NCBI RefSeq assembly: GCF_004379255.2
Contig: NC_056049.1
Span: 4,712,001 to 4,776,000 of the forward strand
Origin: Salvia splendens
Lineage: Eukaryota > Streptophyta > Magnoliopsida > Lamiales > Lamiaceae
DNA length: 64,000 bases
Direction: 5' to 3'
Shown here in pieces: positions 43,523 through 55,019 of this stretch (the stretch's first letter is position 1; each line of letters begins with the position of its first letter). The notes beneath the pieces are model-generated. The model had not been told where the DNA came from. It did no database searches and saw nothing but the letters and a program-made list of their open reading frames with translations. The position numbers were made by a program, and so were the translations under genes.

Positions 43523-43821
43523 TAGGGCTGGGTCGATACGATATATCGTATCGAAAATTTTGTATCGTTATCGTATCGAAAATATCGATATTAAAGAATT
43601 TTGTATCGAAAAAATTTTGTATCATTATCATTATACGTAATTTTGTATCGTTATCGTATCGAAAATATCGATATGAAAGGATTCCGGTATACCGAAATTT
43701 CGGTATGGATAACATCTATATCGTTACCGTATCGAAATTTCGGTATACCGTTATAAACAGTATATCGAAATTAAATGGATATCTATTTATATATTTTTAA
43801 TTATATTATTATTATAATAAA
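43523..43821. mobile_element. hAT-like MITE, right end lost at the duplication border
   Basis: Begins TAGGGCTGGGTCGATACGAT, a hAT-style end, followed by many TATCGATA/GTATCG words in both directions. The expected inverse right end never comes: at 43822 the sequence jumps into the duplicated protease exon. Confidence 0.6.
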
Positions 43822-44229
43822 GACTTCGGACGCGGCGGCGGCGCGATGCTGGACTCGGGAACGACGCTCACGGTGCTGACGACGCCGGCTTACGAGCCCG
43901 TGATGGCTGCCTTGCGGGGGTCGCTGCGCGGTTCCCAGTGGGTGTATGAAGGGGAAGTGGGCCCGCTCGAGTACTGCTTCAACTCGACCGGGTTTGATGA
44001 GAGGGTTGTGCCGAGGTTTATGCTACATTTTGTGGACGGGGCGAGGTTTGAGCCGCCGGTGAAGAGCTACGTGATCGATGACACACCCAAGGTGAAGTGC
44101 CTCGGGTTCGCGGACGGCGGGGCCGGGCCGGGTGCGAGTATTGTTGGGAATATTATGCAGCAGAATCATTTGTGGGAGTTTGATTTTGGCAAGAGGAGGT
44201 TGGGGTTTGGTCCCTCCTCTTGTGCTTAG
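43822..44229 (+). pseudogene. Aspartic protease 3' fragment (duplicate of 19385-19792)
   Basis: 136 codons from DFGRGGGAMLDSGTT to GFGPSSCA, almost the same as residues 320-454 of the intact gene, with few changes (for example Arg to Trp in SQWVYEG, Glu to Lys in TPKVKC, Asn to Lys in FGKRRLG). It holds the second catalytic Asp but lacks the leader, propeptide and first catalytic Asp. It cannot be a working protease. Confidence 0.92.
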
Positions 44230-46204
44230 ACTCAATTTGGCCACATTGGTGTCCCTTTTTCTCATTCAAATTTATATATATATAGATTGCATGAAATGAA
44301 AATTGTTTGAGGGTACATGAGTGGGTTATAGTGATATAGTGCCTCATTAAAAGTGCTACTAATAAGATGATCATGTGATTGTGATGGTTATTGGTTAGCA
44401 TTGTTGAGGATTCATTTTGTTGTTTCTTCGCTTCTTTGTCAACACTACATCTTTGTTTGGTTTGGTATACTTATGTTTTGACTTTGAAGTTAAAAAACTA
44501 AGGTTAGTAAAGTCTGTCGTGATTGTAAGTAGTACTCCAACAAGAATTCAATTTTGTATAGCAACTCAACGCTAACTTGCTAAGATATCATTTTCTTAAT
44601 TACTAGTATAATGAAGTACATTTAAATCTTTTCCCTTAAATTTAATTTTTTTTAAACTATAGCCAATTTTCACTAAATAATGATTAATGATTTAGGCGTT
44701 TTTTCAAAATCACTTAGGCGTTTCCTAGGGTTGCTAATATAGCAAAGTCAATGAGTGTATAGCAAAGTCAACAATTGCGGCTGTAGGTGATAATTTTTAC
44801 TAAAAATGGAAAGAGTGCAAATAACTTGGGACGCCCAGAAAGGAAATAAGTGCAAGTAGTCCGGGACGGAGGGAGTACTATTTATTAATTGTTATTGATT
44901 ACCTATATAAATGAGGCATTTTTGTGTGATGTATGATGGAATTTGAAAGGTTTAAGAGATTGATGTTGTCTTTGTATCTATAAATACATGTTCTTTAGTT
45001 GTGGAATTATCTTTTCATTGTGGTTCTATATTTTTTTGTTCGCGTTTCTCGACGACAAATTATATTAGAGCATGGGGTAGAGGGGTCGTAGATGACGCTC
45101 GATGATGTGGTGGGATTTATGTGTAGCATCATTTTTCTGCGGCTAGACGCATGCTCAATTTGCATTTTTTATTTAATCTTTTTCGGTATTTTTATTATTA
45201 TTAGTTTGATTAATTTTATACTAGATTTATTCTATGTTTGAGATTAAATGTGTAATATGTAAGTTGTTGTAAACTACAAAAGTTAATCTTATATGCTAGA
45301 AGATTATTGATAGAAACACCATTTACATGTATTGTTTTCTCTGCAAGTGTTCAGTCCTATGAGTTCTGTTGGAGAATGACGAGTTGTGAAGAATCTAAGG
45401 TTTTAGTTTATAATGTTGATTTTAATTTTAAAGTTTATGTAGTGTATAAAAAAGTTTATTAAAAATAATGAGTAATTATCCATTGGGTTTAATTTTTTAT
45501 TGTGATAGATTTTTATCTTCCTACTCCATGATTTAATGTTTAAACATTGTATTATGTGATTGTTTCAAATTTATTATGCTTCAATATTAATTTGTATAGA
45601 TTTTTTATTCTCTTATAACTAAAAAATTGTTACTCATATTGTTCATTGTTAATAATAATTCTAATTTTATTTAAAACTGGAAATTAATACTTTAAAAATA
45701 TATAATATGTGCGTAGCACATGGGTGATACTAGTAGTAAAATAAAAATCGACCATTGACGATATATAGATATCGGATAAAGTTTGTCACATTTTCCCATT
45801 TCCGTCCATTACACAAATTTATCACATTTTACTTTTTACCATTTTTTGTAGTTGACCTTATATTCCACTAACTCATTCTCACTCAAATTTTATTTCAAAA
45901 CTAATCCACTAATTTTTTTAACTCATTTTTTTAAAAAAATTCTTAAAATATATATGTGGTTTAAGTGTTGCAAAACGGAGTATGTCATATGCTATGTCAT
46001 ATGTGCATACTCAATAATTTATGGACTACTATTGTAATATTTTATTCTATACAGAAATAAGTCAATTTGTAGGATATATTATTCTATACAGAAATATGGG
46101 AATTGGATTTTATAAAATTGGTAACAGTGAAAGAATCACTACATTTAACTTCAATCTTTAAATCAGTTATTGTTTTACTTTTTTCATCAAGAGAATTGAA
46201 ATTA
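44230..46204 (+). repeat. Second copy of the protease 3' flank
   Basis: Collinear with 19793-22396 except that about 636 bp (20202-20845) are missing at a T-run near 44646. No gene. Confidence 0.9.
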
Positions 46205-46259
46205 TTGTCATAATACTGATGAAAAACATACTTTTTAGGAATCATAATATTCCCACTCC

Positions 46260-46400
46260 TACAACAATCCTGTATTAAAAAAAAGAATTTGGCATCTGTC
46301 ACAAATTTAATTTTGTCAACATATCTAAGATACCAGCCACATTTAATAAAAATTGCCAGAAGTTTATTAAATTTATGCAAATACAATCCTGTATTATCTA
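46260..46400 (+). repeat. Single unit of the 140-bp minisatellite
   Basis: AATTTGGCATCTGTCACAAA ... ATACAATCCTGTATT matches the units at 52600-53177. Confidence 0.8.
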
Positions 46401-46649
46401 AATTTTAAAATTACTCCAAAAATATTATAGTTCTTGAATTTATTTCGAAGTAGCTGGATTAATCAAAAGTCCAAGTCATACATGGGCAAGATAGGTGTGC
46501 ACGTCTACACTAATTTTGTTAATGGGTAAACATAGTGATTTGCAAAATCATCAAAATTAATGAACAAATCTTCCTAATCTAGAACTGAAATCAGATTCAA
46601 TATACCGTAATTCCTAAATAAATTAGGGGATAGGAGTATATTTATTTAT

Positions 46650-47275
46650 TATTGGAGAACTCACTCTCCAGTTGCTAACTATAACTAATTTAAAACTATA
46701 TGATTTTAGAAATCTAATGGTCTAAAATTTGCCATGTGTATTTTTCATTTTTATTAATTAAATAAAAAAAGATAAAAAAACTACCAAATTAGGGTTGAAA
46801 ATATCAACACAATGCTTTGAGAATGTCAACACATTAATTTAAGATTGACATTCTCATATTTTGGTTTTTATACATGTATTATATTGACATATTTTATATA
46901 CTATGTTGACATTTGTTGTTGTACGAAAAAATTGAAATTTTTTGAATTTTTTTTTTCAAATTTTGACATCGGAACATATGCAAATGGGATCTCGTTAGAA
47001 TCCTTATGAAATTATCTTTAATTTGATATATGTTGTGCGAAAAAATAATTTAAATCGAGAAAGTTATATGCGTTTTAAAGTTATGTGATATTTTTTTTCA
47101 AAAGCTAGTTACAACTAATTTATTGTAAATTGACCTTATTGACGTTTTTTTTGTTATCGTATTGATATTTCGGGATTGATGATCTAGGCCTTTGATTTAA
47201 ATATCTAAGATTTATTATTTAATTATAGTTAACAATTAAGTATTGAGTTAGCAATATAACACTCTCCTTATTGGA
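46650..47275. mobile_element. Possible TIR element (about 620 bp)
   Basis: The left part (CTCCAGTTGCTAACTATAAC) and the inverse of the right part (ATTGCTAACTCAATACTTAA) match imperfectly. Inside are TGTCAACA words as in the foldback at 29412. The limits and class are uncertain. Confidence 0.4.
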
Positions 47276-47739
47276 GATATCCGATTTGAAAAAGCAACAA
47301 ATCTGTCAATTTTCAGAAAAGTAGTGATCGAACCCCAACTTGTTCTGCACAATTTTATGCTACCAGTTTAGAAGCACACTCAACATGTAAACTCATTACT
47401 TTGACTCTGTTTACGTAAAACATGCATAAAATACTACTATAAAGCTTCAAATGAGGCACGTACACGTAGGAATATGCTTGCAAAACTCTTCAAATACAGA
47501 CAGACTCATATGTCTTTCATATTTAAATTGGAAATCCCATAAGAATGCGTCTCATTCTTTTTTGAAACTATCCATTATATTCTTGTACTTCATGTTTTCA
47601 ATTTATTTACCATATAACTAAATATCCTCTCAAAATAACAAATGTGACCATTTCTCAGCTGTTAATGTTTATTAATAGCATCACTTTCCTGATTTTCAAC
47701 ATTTGTTACGACATTTCTTATTTAATATGCATAAGGGCC

Positions 47740-47748
47740 TATAAATAC
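47740..47748 (+). promoter_or_regulatory. TATA box of the BBE-like gene
   Basis: TATAAATAC about 205 bp before the chosen start codon; this leaves a leader of some 170 bases. Confidence 0.6.
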
Positions 47749-47945
47749 CTCTTGTTTCACACATTATGCATAAGAAAGATTTAGATTTCAATATCTCTTC
47801 TTCTTTCTCTTTTATTTATTCGTTCAACTTCTCCGAACCCCCGCTCTAGTTTTTGCTCTTCTTCTTGCAACTTCGAAGCCCTCGGTTAGTTGCTGGAGGT
47901 AGATACCAACTGATATCATCATCATCTCTCAAATTTTTGCCCTCG

Positions 47946-49526
47946 ATGATGAAGATTTCAAACATTTCCAAATTTCTTCTTCTTTTTCTCATCTCCTTGT
48001 GTTTACACGCAGCTTCTGCTGCGGATAAACACAATGATTTCTTCAAATGTATAACCCAAAATGATTTCAACAACAATGTTTACACCCCATCAAACTCATC
48101 CTACTCTTCCATCCTCCGATTCTCCATCCAAAGCCTAACATTCATCTCTGATTCCACTCCAAAACCGGCCGTCATCGTACAACCGGATCGCGAAACTCAA
48201 ATCCCTCCGGTTATCTACTGTGCCAAAGCCAGCGGCTTGCAGATCAGAACCCAAAGCGGGGGCCATGACTACGAGGGACTATCCTACGTCGCGCATGCCC
48301 CGTTCGTGATCCTCGACTTGATCAATCGCGAGGAAATCACGGTCGATGCCGCGGAGAAGACCGCATGGGTCGGAGCAGGTGCAACCATTGGTTCTCTATA
48401 TTACAGGATCGCCGAGAAAAGCCCGGTTCTAGGGTTTCCGGCTGGAGTATGCCCGACTGTGGGCGTTGGCGGCCACATTAGCGGCGGCGGCTATGGCACA
48501 CTAATGAGAAAATACGGCCTGGCCGCAGACCAGGTCATCGATGCCAGAATAGTGGACGTCAACGGCATAATCCTGGACAGGAAATCAATGGGCGAGGATC
48601 TGTTCTGGGCCATCAGAGGCGGCGGGGGCCCCAGTTTCGGCGTGATCACTGCCTGGAAGGTACAACTGGTAGATATTCCAGAAACCGTCACTGTTTTCAA
48701 TGCCGGCAGAACTTTGGAGCAAAACATTAACCATTTAATTCACAAATGGCAATCCATCGCTCCCGAATTCGTCGATGATTTGTTCGTGAGAATCATCATA
48801 TTACCTTTCGACGTACAAGGAAGAAACAAGACGATTCAAGCTATATTCAACTCACTATTCCTCGGGAAAATCGACACATTGGTTCCGTCGATGCAGAAGA
48901 GCTTCCCCGAGTTAGGGTTAGTGAGAGAAGACTGCAGAGAGATGAGCTGGATCGAATCCGCCTTATTCCTCGCGACGTTCCCCATCGATGCACCTGAAAT
49001 GCTGCTGAACAGAACTCAATCTGTGGTGAAATACTTCAAAGCGAAGTCCGACTACGTGAAGAAGCCCATCTCTGAATCCGGGCTCAAAGGCATACTGAGG
49101 AGGATGTTCGAGGCGGAGGCCGGCCAGTCTGTGATCATCCTCACCCCTTACGGCGGGAGGATGTCAGAGATTCCGTCCTCCGCCACTCCGTTTCCTCATA
49201 GGGCCGGAAACTTGTACAAGATCCAGCATCTTGTATATTGGAATGAGAGCGAGAATCAAGATTCCGAAAGCTATACAAGCTGGATGAGGAGGCTTTACAG
49301 CTATTTGACTCCTTATGTGTCGCGCTCGCCTAGGCAAGCGTACCTCAGCTACAGAGATCTCGATATTGGAGTCAATAACCCTGATGGGAAGACGAGCTAT
49401 AAACGAGCCAGCATTTGGGGTAAGAAATACTTTTTGGGTAATTTCGATCGGCTTGTCCGGGTGAAGACAATGGTTGATCCACATAATTTTTTCAAGAACG
49501 AACAGAGCATTCCGCCGTTGCATTAA
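47946..49526 (+). CDS. Berberine bridge enzyme-like FAD oxidase (526 aa)
   Basis: Single exon, as usual for this family. I take the ATG at 47946: it is followed by a clear signal peptide (MMKISNISKF, then LLLFLISLCLHAASA), whereas the upstream in-frame start is only a TTG. Features from that Met: FAD-binding PCMH fold about 75-250; RTQSGGHDYEGLSY with His107 and GVCPTVGVGGHISGGGYG with Cys169, the two sites of bicovalent FAD attachment; and the C-terminal BBE domain (YLSYRDLDIG ... WGKKYFLGNFDRLVRVK) ending in the usual VDPHNFFKNEQSIPPL-type tail. Such secreted enzymes oxidise alcohols, oligosaccharides, monolignols or alkaloids; substrate not predictable here. Length and key residues are normal. 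It lies inside the second copy of the segmental duplication and is absent from the first copy. Confidence 0.92.
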   Translation: MMKISNISKFLLLFLISLCLHAASAADKHNDFFKCITQNDFNNNVYTPSNSSYSSILRFSIQSLTFISDSTPKPAVIVQPDRETQIPPVIYCAKASGLQIRTQSGGHDYEGLSYVAHAPFVILDLINREEITVDAAEKTAWVGAGATIGSLYYRIAEKSPVLGFPAGVCPTVGVGGHISGGGYGTLMRKYGLAADQVIDARIVDVNGIILDRKSMGEDLFWAIRGGGGPSFGVITAWKVQLVDIPETVTVFNAGRTLEQNINHLIHKWQSIAPEFVDDLFVRIIILPFDVQGRNKTIQAIFNSLFLGKIDTLVPSMQKSFPELGLVREDCREMSWIESALFLATFPIDAPEMLLNRTQSVVKYFKAKSDYVKKPISESGLKGILRRMFEAEAGQSVIILTPYGGRMSEIPSSATPFPHRAGNLYKIQHLVYWNESENQDSESYTSWMRRLYSYLTPYVSRSPRQAYLSYRDLDIGVNNPDGKTSYKRASIWGKKYFLGNFDRLVRVKTMVDPHNFFKNEQSIPPLH

Positions 49527-49949
49527 AGATTCGGACAAGCTAATGTTACTCTTGTGCATGCACTGAGGTTGATTGCAAAATGTTTTATTTCGAATAATGT
49601 TATTTGTAAGAATGATGAGTTGTTAGGATAATAAGATGATAAATTCGTGAAATTTGTTTATAATTTTGTGCTATATAAATACTTGTTCTAATTTGAATAG
49701 TTTTATAATAATGTTATTACATTAATATGCAGTTAACGTGGAATATTCAATGAAAACCGCACTAGATGAAAATCGTGTATCTAATGAAGTTTGTTCCAAA
49801 ACTTCCCAACTGCCTAAACAAGGAATCATCATTGAGATAAAAAATATTTTAGTACTACCTAAGATATGAAGCTGACCTTAACTAAAAAATAAAAGAATAG
49901 CTGGGAAATTGCAAAATGTTTTCATGTCTGATTCGAATTTAGAGATGGC

Positions 49950-50310
49950 AAACCGGTTGTCGGGTATTATCAGCCTAAACCACCCGATACCCAAAATTAT
50001 AACGTGCGGGTTAAAGGACGGGGAATTGCATCCACATTAATTTCGCGCATTTGGTAAAACTTTTAAAAAGCAAAAATATGAAAGAACACGAATTTATGTA
50101 AAAGTGAACAAAAATAACCAAAACGAAAAACCATCCGTAACAACTCGGCTATGGATAACAATTGTTTATAAAGCATACACATTTTTATACATAAACTATT
50201 AAACTATGAAAAAGTTGTTGTGGGACGGGCCGGGCCGGGCCGGGTTTGGCTCAAGACTGATAAACCGACGGAATTTGGATGCGGGTATTGTGGCACTGTT
50301 TTGCATCCTA
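49950..50310. mobile_element. Decayed hAT-like MITE
   Basis: Left TAGAGATGGCAAACCGG, right TTTTGCATCCTA, with GGGCCGGGCCGGG-type words inside, as in the hAT MITEs at 28272 and 30370. No exact duplication is left. Confidence 0.4.
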
Positions 50311-50429
50311 GTATTTTTTATAATAATAAAATAAAGAAAGAAATTGATTATCAAATTTAAAATATAAGGAAAATCTTTGATGCTACTGTGAACTATTTCT
50401 TATGTATCATCATAATAGTTAAGATTATA

Positions 50430-52313
50430 TTTGTGTTGCGAATTTTAAACTGAGTTAAGAAAATCTGGACGAGACATCTAATAAATTTAGTTTGTTATTT
50501 AGCAATTGGTTTTAAAGATTATCCAAAGAATAAATTCAAAATAAAAGTTGTGAGGAAGGAGAGCTCAGCTGCTCATTTTAGAACCAGGGTTGAATTGAAA
50601 GAGTGAGGAAGATGGGGTTGGGTATTTATATCTGGGTTAACTCCTTCTTGTTGGGCTAAAACTAATTATTTTCTTTTGGGCAAAAGAAATAGAAGAATAA
50701 ATCTGAGCCCACATCATTTTTATTTAAATAATAAGTGCTGCAGTAAATAATTGGAGGAGGCCCAATTCTGAGATTAATTGTTTTGGGCTGAAAATGAAAA
50801 GAGAGTCTTGGCCAGTTTCTAAAAAAAAAAAATCTTTTGGAAGGTATTTTTAATCAAGTCTAAGTGTTAAATCAAGGATCAATTTAATATTTTTATTAAT
50901 TGATTTACATTGCTTTTCAAATGATGTAACTAAGGCTAAATAATTTGATCTTAAAAGTTAATTTAAAATTTTAGCATGATCCAAATTAATTTTGAAACCT
51001 AAGATTAGTAGAAGAAGAAGCCTGGAATAAGATGCATCACATCAAGTTTTTATATTTTTATTGAAGCTTAATTTAGCTTGTATTTGTTTCCAAAAAAAGG
51101 AGAACCCGGTGGATAGTAACATTGTAAAGTGGAGAATTATTTTCAAAAATTTTGGCAAACGAACGAGGCGAGGCCAACTTTTCTCCAAATTCGGTGAAAT
51201 TTCTATCCTACATACTAATATGGATAAAAATGCAAATTAATTTTCAGTGATATTTTATGAAAACTCGAACTTATGCTCATTGTTTATTTCAAGTAATGTT
51301 GTCTTGGCATAAATATTTTTATGTGTGATGCCTATTTGTTTGGATAAGGCCAAGAAAGTGATGAATCGAATTCGGGTCCAAGTGAGGTGGTGTTCCTACT
51401 CGGACTAGTGTACATAGGAGACATATGGCCAAATGGCGGGTTTGGTGACCGTGAAAGGTGGCCACCTTCCCGGCACAAGAATGCATCTAAATCCAGAAAT
51501 GTCCAACTCGTGGCCTATCATTATGTTTATCAATAATGCATTCTTGTGTCTCACAAACTCTAAGCCTCCAACCCATGACCTATCTCTGTTCCAGCCCATC
51601 GCCTCCAACCGTGCTCCAGCCATCCACTTCGTCTTCAGAAGAAGGTAAAATCTCAAACCTATCTATTTTCTTCTCAGCTCTCAAATTAGTGTTCAAAATT
51701 AGAATACTTCAAAAGTTCTTGTGTTTTAGGCATTAATATTTATTATTCTCCAGATATGGCAAAGAACCAAAAGAACTTAGACTGTGCTGTCGAACAAAGA
51801 TTTTTAGTAAGCTCGGGTCTTTTTAAAAAAAAACCCTGAGTGTTACTGTGATGATGGCTTGACAATATTTTCAAATGTACATTTGTATTTTCCGGCAATG
51901 TGTTCATTGACTACTCATGTACTCAGCCCTGCATATATTTCTAAATGTGCAGTTTGAGCAGCGAAGTGGTTGAAGAAGTGATATTGAGACAAGACATTTA
52001 ATTCAGCCAGATTAGGACTCTCGGAGGCTGATGTCTTCATACATGCAACCACGTTTATTTGCTTTCATTGTGCATCTTGAAAGATCCAAGTCTATTTTGT
52101 TTAAAAACTCTGGTATATTGAATTTTTTTTATAAACAATTACTCGAGTCTTCAGGATCTAGTATCTCTTATTTTATGTACTAGCACTGGATTAGTCATGT
52201 CCCGCAACCATTGATTGATCTTATTTTCCCCTATTTCTCTCTCCCACTTCTTATACCCCACCCCTAGTCATGGTTCCCCGACTATGTTATCTTTAGCAAA
52301 TGTAGTCGTGACA
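50430..52313 (+). mobile_element. Old relic of a related Gypsy LTR
   Basis: 51360-51480 resembles 26285-26420 (CCACCTTCCCGG block) and 51800-52313 resembles 26530-27035, ending GTAGTCGTGACA. It is strongly diverged and rearranged, and the left limit is a guess. Confidence 0.6.
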
Positions 52314-52599
52314 TTTATGTAAATTAGATTCCTTCTTATCCAATGCAATCATGTGTTACATAAAAGAATTTGATGGATCATGGTTTGTGTAGTTAAGGAA
52401 ATTCAAAATTCAAATACAATAGTACTACTTTCAAACTCGAAAACGGCGGGCACACAACACGTTATAATATGGGTGAACACAACACGATAACAATATGAAC
52501 TTGATTTACATGGTTGATTCAATTTAAAGAACAAAAATTTGATGTAAACAATTAAAACATAATATTATATCTTAAACAGAATTTTAAAAACATGATACC

Positions 52600-53177
52600 A
52601 TTGGACAATAGCATCTATCTCAAATTTAATTTTGTCAGCATACCCAAGATGCGAGCCACATTTAATAAAAATTGCCAAAAGTTTATCAAATTTATGCAAA
52701 TTAAATTTCTTTTTACCCAATACAATATTATTCCTGTATTAAAAGAAAAGAATTTAGCATTTGTCTCGAATTTAATTTTGTCAATATACCCAAGATGCCA
52801 CCCACATTTAATAAAAGTTGGTAAAAGTTTATCATATTTATTCAAATTAAATTTCTTATTATCAAATACAATCCTGTATTAAAAAAAAAGAATTTTGAAT
52901 CTGTCACAAATTTAATTTTGTCAATATACCAAGATGCAAGCAACATTTAATAAAAATTGCCAAAAGATTATCAGATTTATGCAAATTAAATTTCTTATTA
53001 TCAATACAATCCTATATTAAAAAAAGAGAGAAGAATTTGGCATCTGTCTCAAATTTAATTTTGACGACATACCCAAGATGCCATCCAGAATTAATAAAAA
53101 TTGCTAAAAGTTTATTAGATTTATGCAAAATAAATTTCTTATTATCTAATACAATCCTGTATTAAAAGAAAAGAATA
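52600..53177 (+). repeat. 140-bp minisatellite, four units
   Basis: Units begin near 52615, 52765, 52905 and 53040 with variants of TCTGTCTCAAATTTAATTTT and end with variants of TACAATCCTGTATT. The first duplication copy has only about 1.5 units (22400-22575). Confidence 0.85.
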
Positions 53178-53208
53178 TGATGGATCATGGTATGTGTATC
53201 ATTATGCA

Positions 53209-53218
53209 TATATAAATA
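53209..53218 (+). promoter_or_regulatory. TATA box of the second peptide gene copy
   Basis: TATATAAATA, same distance to the ATG as in copy one. Confidence 0.55.
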
Positions 53219-53259
53219 GGGCAAATTGCATACATAGTTTAAATATAAAATCAGGCAAA

Positions 53260-53314
53260 ATGGTTTCACCAACTCGAACCTTATTTATTGTTTTTCTCTT
53301 CATTGCTGCCTTAG
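53260..53314 (+). CDS. Exon 1 of a second cysteine-rich peptide gene (rest outside window)
   Basis: Identical in protein to the first copy's signal exon (MVSPTRTLFIVFLFIAAL plus one base) with the same GTAAAC donor. The matching exon 2 is not found before 64000. If present, it lies beyond a Gypsy element, giving an intron of more than 10.6 kb. Whether this copy is expressed is unknown. Confidence 0.6.
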
Positions 53315-55019
53315 GTAAACTACAAACGCCCTTGTGTTTTCATTGTATTTAGACAAGCAATCAAATATTTGTAATTCAAATAGATCTCTTGTTGGATAGT
53401 TCTTTTTAAATATTAGTGATTATGAATATTAATTGGACTTACTTAGTCCACTTGGGTATAGAAAATTCAAGAATTCTTTTAATTTGTATTTGATTTTACT
53501 ATACTATGTTATGTTATCTATATATGTTTATTTGATTTTGAGTTGGATTTCAACCCGCTCGATTTATCAATCCTTGGATTATCTTCGATTCGGGCCAATC
53601 AAGATATTTTTGGGTCTAATTGTTTTGGATAGAGGGTTGATTTTGTCTCATCTTTCGGACGTTCACCCAAAAACGTCTTATTGTTAAATTATCATTTAGT
53701 ACCCATCGTTTCATTTTTTGGAATGAAATGTCTCACCTTTTAGAATTTATCATTTCATTTTTGGGAGTAAAATGTTCAGCAAAAAAATTCGAATACTGTA
53801 CACAACTGCCATGTCAATGAGTGAACGTATCAAAAAGATATTTCGCAGAACATTTTATTGTAAAAAGCAAAACGAATTGTACTAATGGTAATTATCTAAA
53901 CCTTGTGATATTTTTAGGTAAACGCTAGACAAAATCGTCAATTTCCATAATATTTCCCCAATTCCTTGTCTTCTTGGTCTCTTTGGGTTGGTTAGTCAGT
54001 TCGAGCTGAATTGACACGCCCAACATAATAGTACTCTTGATTTGTAACGACACGCTAAGCCAATATTATTAGAAACAATATTATTAGCTTGATTATCTAT
54101 ATAAGTAACTTTTATGTGATTAAATCCGAACTACGATAGATTATCGTTGTTGTTTGTTTTGACGATAGACAAATGAATAAAACACACGTAAATATATATT
54201 ACACCTTTATGAATACAATAAATTTAAGTAAATAAATAAAGTCCCATAATCAAAATCTTAATGTCCGATACATCCAATAAAAGTCCAACAAAAATTTAAT
54301 TTAATACATCTTTTGTTCTAAAGAAAATCGGGTACATCAACGAGAACAGCTCCGAACTGGAATTGGATTTTTTTTCCTGCACCAAATTAAACAAATAATA
54401 TATATATAAAAAAGGGGAGAGAGGGCCGATCATGAGGATGATTTTTTTTTTCAAAACATTAAATGCCTCATTTAATGAGGGCAGACAAATCATATCCCTT
54501 CTGACAAAAGAGAATAATTAGAGATAAGAATACCATGCAACTTGCTACACCAACTTGTTACACGTCACTTTCAATGCCACCTTTTTTGTATTGTATACAA
54601 TCATTTTTCTTTCCCTCACACACACATCACCCTCAAATCCTAAGTAATCCTAAGTTGTCTGCACACACCAAGCCAACATGGATATAGGAGTTTGAGGAAG
54701 GAGAATTTCACACAATTCGTAGAGTGAAACACTACCATCCAACAACACTTAACTGCCACATCAAAAGGTAAACACCAAGCCTTTCTTTTCTTTCATCTAT
54801 GTACAAGCATGCATATATGTAGTTGGAAGAAGAATCTGCCCAAATGTTAACAATAAACACCAAGAATTACTTGTTTCACCATTAAGTCTTCCAAGAAGAC
54901 ACACAATTGTCCGGAATTCACCAAATTTATAAAATAGACAACTAAGTCCTACAACCAGGGTAAGCATAAATTGAGAATCTTATCTTGAACATGAATCTGC
55001 CGGATTTCCGGCGACGGCT

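Noticed and set aside
43822..44229. A second working aspartic protease gene
   Set aside because: Only the last 136 codons exist; the leader and first catalytic Asp are missing and a transposon piece precedes it.
47853..47945. Longer N-terminus for the BBE-like protein
   Set aside because: It would begin at TTG and put 31 residues before a good signal peptide; the ATG at 47946 is far more likely.
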